A stretch of DNA of 17,366 nucleotides, taken from Promethearchaeota archaeon (GTDB taxonomy: Archaea; Asgardarchaeota; Lokiarchaeia; Sigynarchaeales; SOKP01). The notes below the pieces were generated by a model. The model did not search any database, had not been told where the DNA came from, and saw only the letters and a program-made list of their open reading frames with translations. The translations under genes and the position numbers were made by a program. The DNA lies in contig JAUWBH010000131.1 of the NCBI GenBank assembly GCA_030605085.1, positions 1 to 17,366 on the forward strand, written 5' to 3'. Shown here one piece after another: positions 15,180-17,366 of the stretch (its first letter is position 1; each line of letters opens with the position of its first letter).

Positions 15180-16274
15180 ATGTCTGAAAAATTTTGGTAT
15201 AAGTTGGCAAGGAATATTTTAAGATCTGGAGGACCTCCCGTCCCGATTAATGATACTCTTATTGAATTATTAAAGACATTAATTCACGAAGAACAAATGA
15301 AATTCCTTTTAATTTTTAATAAGCCCCTTAGATTAGATCAAATAAAAGAAAAGGTTGACTTAGATGATAACGCATTAAATAAAATTCTAGATGACTTAAT
15401 GCATGTTGGGATGGTTACTGGAATTCCTAGTAGAAGTACCGGTGTTATGGTATATCGCCTCGTCGCATTTTTGCCAGGTTTACTTGAATTCACTCTAATG
15501 AGGGGTGAAACTGGTGAAAAACAAAAAAGATTGGCAAAAATATGGGAACAATTATTTAAAGAGGGATCTGAAATGATGCAAAAAAACTTTGATATCACAA
15601 TGCAAGCTTTTAAGAACGCTCCTGCTATTGATAGAGTTGTTCCAGTAGAGCAGCAAATTGAACCACAAGAAGAATCAATAATACTAGTGGAAGAAGTACA
15701 TAAGATTGTAGATAAATATGATGATATTGGTGTATCTTATTGTTATTGTAGACATCGAAAGGATTTACTAGATGATCCGTGCGAAGTTGATGCTCCAAGA
15801 CAAAATTGCTTAAGTTTCGGTAGGACAGCCAAGTTCGCGATAGACTATGATTTTGCCAAGCGAATATCTAAAGAAGAAGCAAAAAAAATATTGAGAGAGG
15901 CAGAAAACTTAGGACTAGTTCATAAAACATTCCACGTTCGAGGAAATCCAGAATTGGAGGAATTGGCAATATGCAATTGTTGTAAATGTTGTTGTGGAGG
16001 TTTTTTAGGATATCATAAAGGTTCAGCACCAGTACATACATTAAGTTCTTACATGGCAAAAATAAATAAGGATAAATGTGTTGGTTGCGGAACTTGCGTT
16101 GAAAAATGTCCAATGGAGGCGATTGAATTAAATAATGACTCAGCAAAACTCCAAGCCGCAAAATGTATAGGGTGTGGAGTATGTGCCCATCACTGTCCTG
16201 AACATGCGATAAAATTAAATAGAACGGGACTAAGAAATGTGTTTATCACTCCTCAAAGAATGACTGCTACTTAA
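15180..16274 (+). CDS. Winged-helix, cysteine-rich protein with two [4Fe-4S] ferredoxin motifs (copy 2)
   Basis: 364 residues with the same layout as the gene at 2773. The winged helix is at about 48-105 (LRLDQIKEKVDLDDNALNKIL, GVMVYRLVAFLPG). CYCRH has Cys188 and Cys190, followed by Cys201 and Cys210. The region ISKEEAKKILREAENLGLVHKTFHV leads to CNCCKCCCGG (Cys265-272). Two complete ferredoxin motifs close the protein: Cys300/303/306/310 and Cys329/332/335/339, each with the Pro after the last Cys. All 18 family cysteines are present, so this is the best reference copy. No signal peptide or membrane segment is seen. It follows the flavoprotein/crotonase pair on the same strand behind a terminator and its own promoter. 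It may carry electrons for that flavoprotein, or regulate it, by inference only. Confidence 0.82.
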   Translation: MSEKFWYKLARNILRSGGPPVPINDTLIELLKTLIHEEQMKFLLIFNKPLRLDQIKEKVDLDDNALNKILDDLMHVGMVTGIPSRSTGVMVYRLVAFLPGLLEFTLMRGETGEKQKRLAKIWEQLFKEGSEMMQKNFDITMQAFKNAPAIDRVVPVEQQIEPQEESIILVEEVHKIVDKYDDIGVSYCYCRHRKDLLDDPCEVDAPRQNCLSFGRTAKFAIDYDFAKRISKEEAKKILREAENLGLVHKTFHVRGNPELEELAICNCCKCCCGGFLGYHKGSAPVHTLSSYMAKINKDKCVGCGTCVEKCPMEAIELNNDSAKLQAAKCIGCGVCAHHCPEHAIKLNRTGLRNVFITPQRMTAT

Positions 16275-16333
16275 TCGATTTTTTAATTCTAATCAATTGA
16301 AAAAAGAAAAAAACTAAGAAAAAGGTTAAAAAA

Positions 16334-17366
16334 TTGTCTAATAATTTATGGAATAAGGTTGCCCGAACAATCGTTAAAGCGGGTAGAATTCCAATACCTG
16401 TAACCGACAATTTAATTGAGTTACTACAAAATTTAATGACCGAAGAACAAGCAAAATTTATCTTAATATTTAGAAAACCATCGTTAAATATTAATCAGAT
16501 AAAGGAAAAAACTGACTTAGATGACGAGTCGTTAAATAAAATGCTTAACGATTTAATGGACAACGGGATTGTCATAGGAACTAAAAGTAGGAGAACCGGA
16601 ATAGATGTTTATAGATTAATGGGCCCCTTCCCAGGTATATTTGAATACACGAATTTAAGAGGCGAGACTGATGAGAAGCACAAAAAACTGGCGAGATTGT
16701 TTGAAAAAATGTTTTTTCAGATGAGAGAACAAACCCAGAAAAATCTTGATAACTTAATACCCCAATTCAAAAATCTTCCTCCAACAGATAGAATTATCCC
16801 TGTTGAAGATGAGATTGAGGGAATTCCTGTTGATAACATAATACCCTACGAAGAAGTTTCAAAAATCGTAGATAATTACGATCATATAGCCGTGGCTCAT
16901 TGTTATTGCCGACATCAAAAAGATCTTTTAGATGATCCGTGTAAAATCACAAAAGAAAAGAAAAATTGCTTTTTATTGGGAAAAAGCGCTCAATTTGCTA
17001 TAAAGCATAAGTTTGGAGAAGCAATTTCAAAAGAAGATGCTAAGAAGATCATTAGCAAATCCTCCGAAGAAGGATTGGTTCATAAAGCCTTTCACATCCA
17101 TTTAGATCCAGAGCTAGAAGAAGAAGCAATTTGTAATTGCTGTAAATGTTGCTGTGGAATATTTCAAATGTATTACGAAGGAATGATGCCCTATCATTGT
17201 TATTCCAGTTATATAGCGAAAATAGATAAAGAAGTTTGTGTTGGTTGTGGAACTTGTGTTGAAATGTGCCCTATGGAAGCAATTGAGTTAGTGGATTCCA
17301 TTGCCTCTATTAACGGAGAAAAATGTATTGGGTGCGGGGTATATGCTTACCACTGCCCCGAGAAAA
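16334..17366 (+). CDS. Winged-helix, cysteine-rich two-cluster ferredoxin-like protein (copy 3), 3' truncated by the window
   Basis: The frame opens at TTG 16334, after a weak AGGT, and runs off the window end at 344 residues. The start SNNLWNKVARTIVKAG aligns with the paralogues. The winged helix is at about 48-105, then CYCRH (Cys190, Cys192), Cys203, Cys212, EEGLVHKAFHIH, CNCCKCCCG (Cys267-274) and CVGCGTCVEMCP (Cys302/305/308/312). The last motif reads CIGCGVYAYHCPE: the third Cys of the cluster is Tyr337 (TAT at 17342-17344), one base from TGT. That site could hold at best a [3Fe-4S]-like or altered cluster. By sequence pattern this copy is nearer to copy 1 (GIDVYRLMGPFPG) than to copy 2. 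A T6 run at 16279-16284 may end copy 2 just upstream. Confidence 0.8.
   Translation, partial: MSNNLWNKVARTIVKAGRIPIPVTDNLIELLQNLMTEEQAKFILIFRKPSLNINQIKEKTDLDDESLNKMLNDLMDNGIVIGTKSRRTGIDVYRLMGPFPGIFEYTNLRGETDEKHKKLARLFEKMFFQMREQTQKNLDNLIPQFKNLPPTDRIIPVEDEIEGIPVDNIIPYEEVSKIVDNYDHIAVAHCYCRHQKDLLDDPCKITKEKKNCFLLGKSAQFAIKHKFGEAISKEDAKKIISKSSEEGLVHKAFHIHLDPELEEEAICNCCKCCCGIFQMYYEGMMPYHCYSSYIAKIDKEVCVGCGTCVEMCPMEAIELVDSIASINGEKCIGCGVYAYHCPEK

Noticed and set aside
1..17366. tRNA or rRNA genes and CRISPR arrays
   Set aside because: I looked through the gaps for T-loop-like GGTTCAAATCC motifs, rRNA signatures and regularly spaced repeats and saw none; this was a reading by eye.

Overview
The window is AT-rich and probably archaeal, and I infer an Asgard (Lokiarchaeia-like) lineage. 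The reasons are: A/T-rich TATA-like boxes 20-40 nt before start codons without Shine-Dalgarno (SD) sites, consistent with leaderless transcripts; SD sites before genes inside operons and before TTG starts; four likely TTG starts; short oligo-T tracts behind genes; SCP2-type thiolase plus DUF35 genes; a membrane protein with a C-terminal zinc ribbon; and a HEPN/MNT pair. The lineage comes from gene content and style only, with no marker gene to confirm it.

Layout. 1-1629 (+): the end of a thiolase-fold enzyme followed by two DUF35 (zinc ribbon plus OB fold) acyl-CoA-binding partners, closed by an oligo-T tract. 1763-2510 (+): a HEPN / MNT nucleotidyltransferase pair. 2511-2753 (-): a decayed reading frame for a double zinc-ribbon C-terminus, carrying two in-frame stops. 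2773-3888 (-): a winged-helix, cysteine-rich, two-cluster ferredoxin-like protein. 4086-5372 (+): a stand-alone tnpB of the IS200/IS605 group with a hairpin-rich right end that probably encodes its guide RNA. 5452-9892 (-): three tandem MFS (GPH/MelB-like) transporters; the first two share a conserved block at identical distance before their ATG. 10040-11880 (+): two integral membrane proteins of unknown role. 12158-17366 (+): an old-yellow-enzyme/enoate-reductase-type flavoprotein interrupted by one frameshift, a crotonase-family enzyme that seems to lack a normal start codon, and two more copies of the ferredoxin-like family, the last running off the window.

How the genes fit together. Both ends point to CoA-thioester and enoate metabolism: a thiolase fold with DUF35 partners at one end, an Fe-S flavoprotein reductase and a crotonase at the other. 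The three ferredoxin-like paralogues are the most distinctive family; they join an apparent N-terminal winged helix to up to 18 conserved cysteines, and could be electron carriers or redox-responsive regulators for these enzymes. That link is inference.

Several genes carry single-base anomalies: a Cys-to-Tyr change in a zinc ribbon, another in a [4Fe-4S] motif, an extra C in a C5 run, and ATT where ATG is expected. These may be real changes or errors in a draft sequence, and raw reads would decide.
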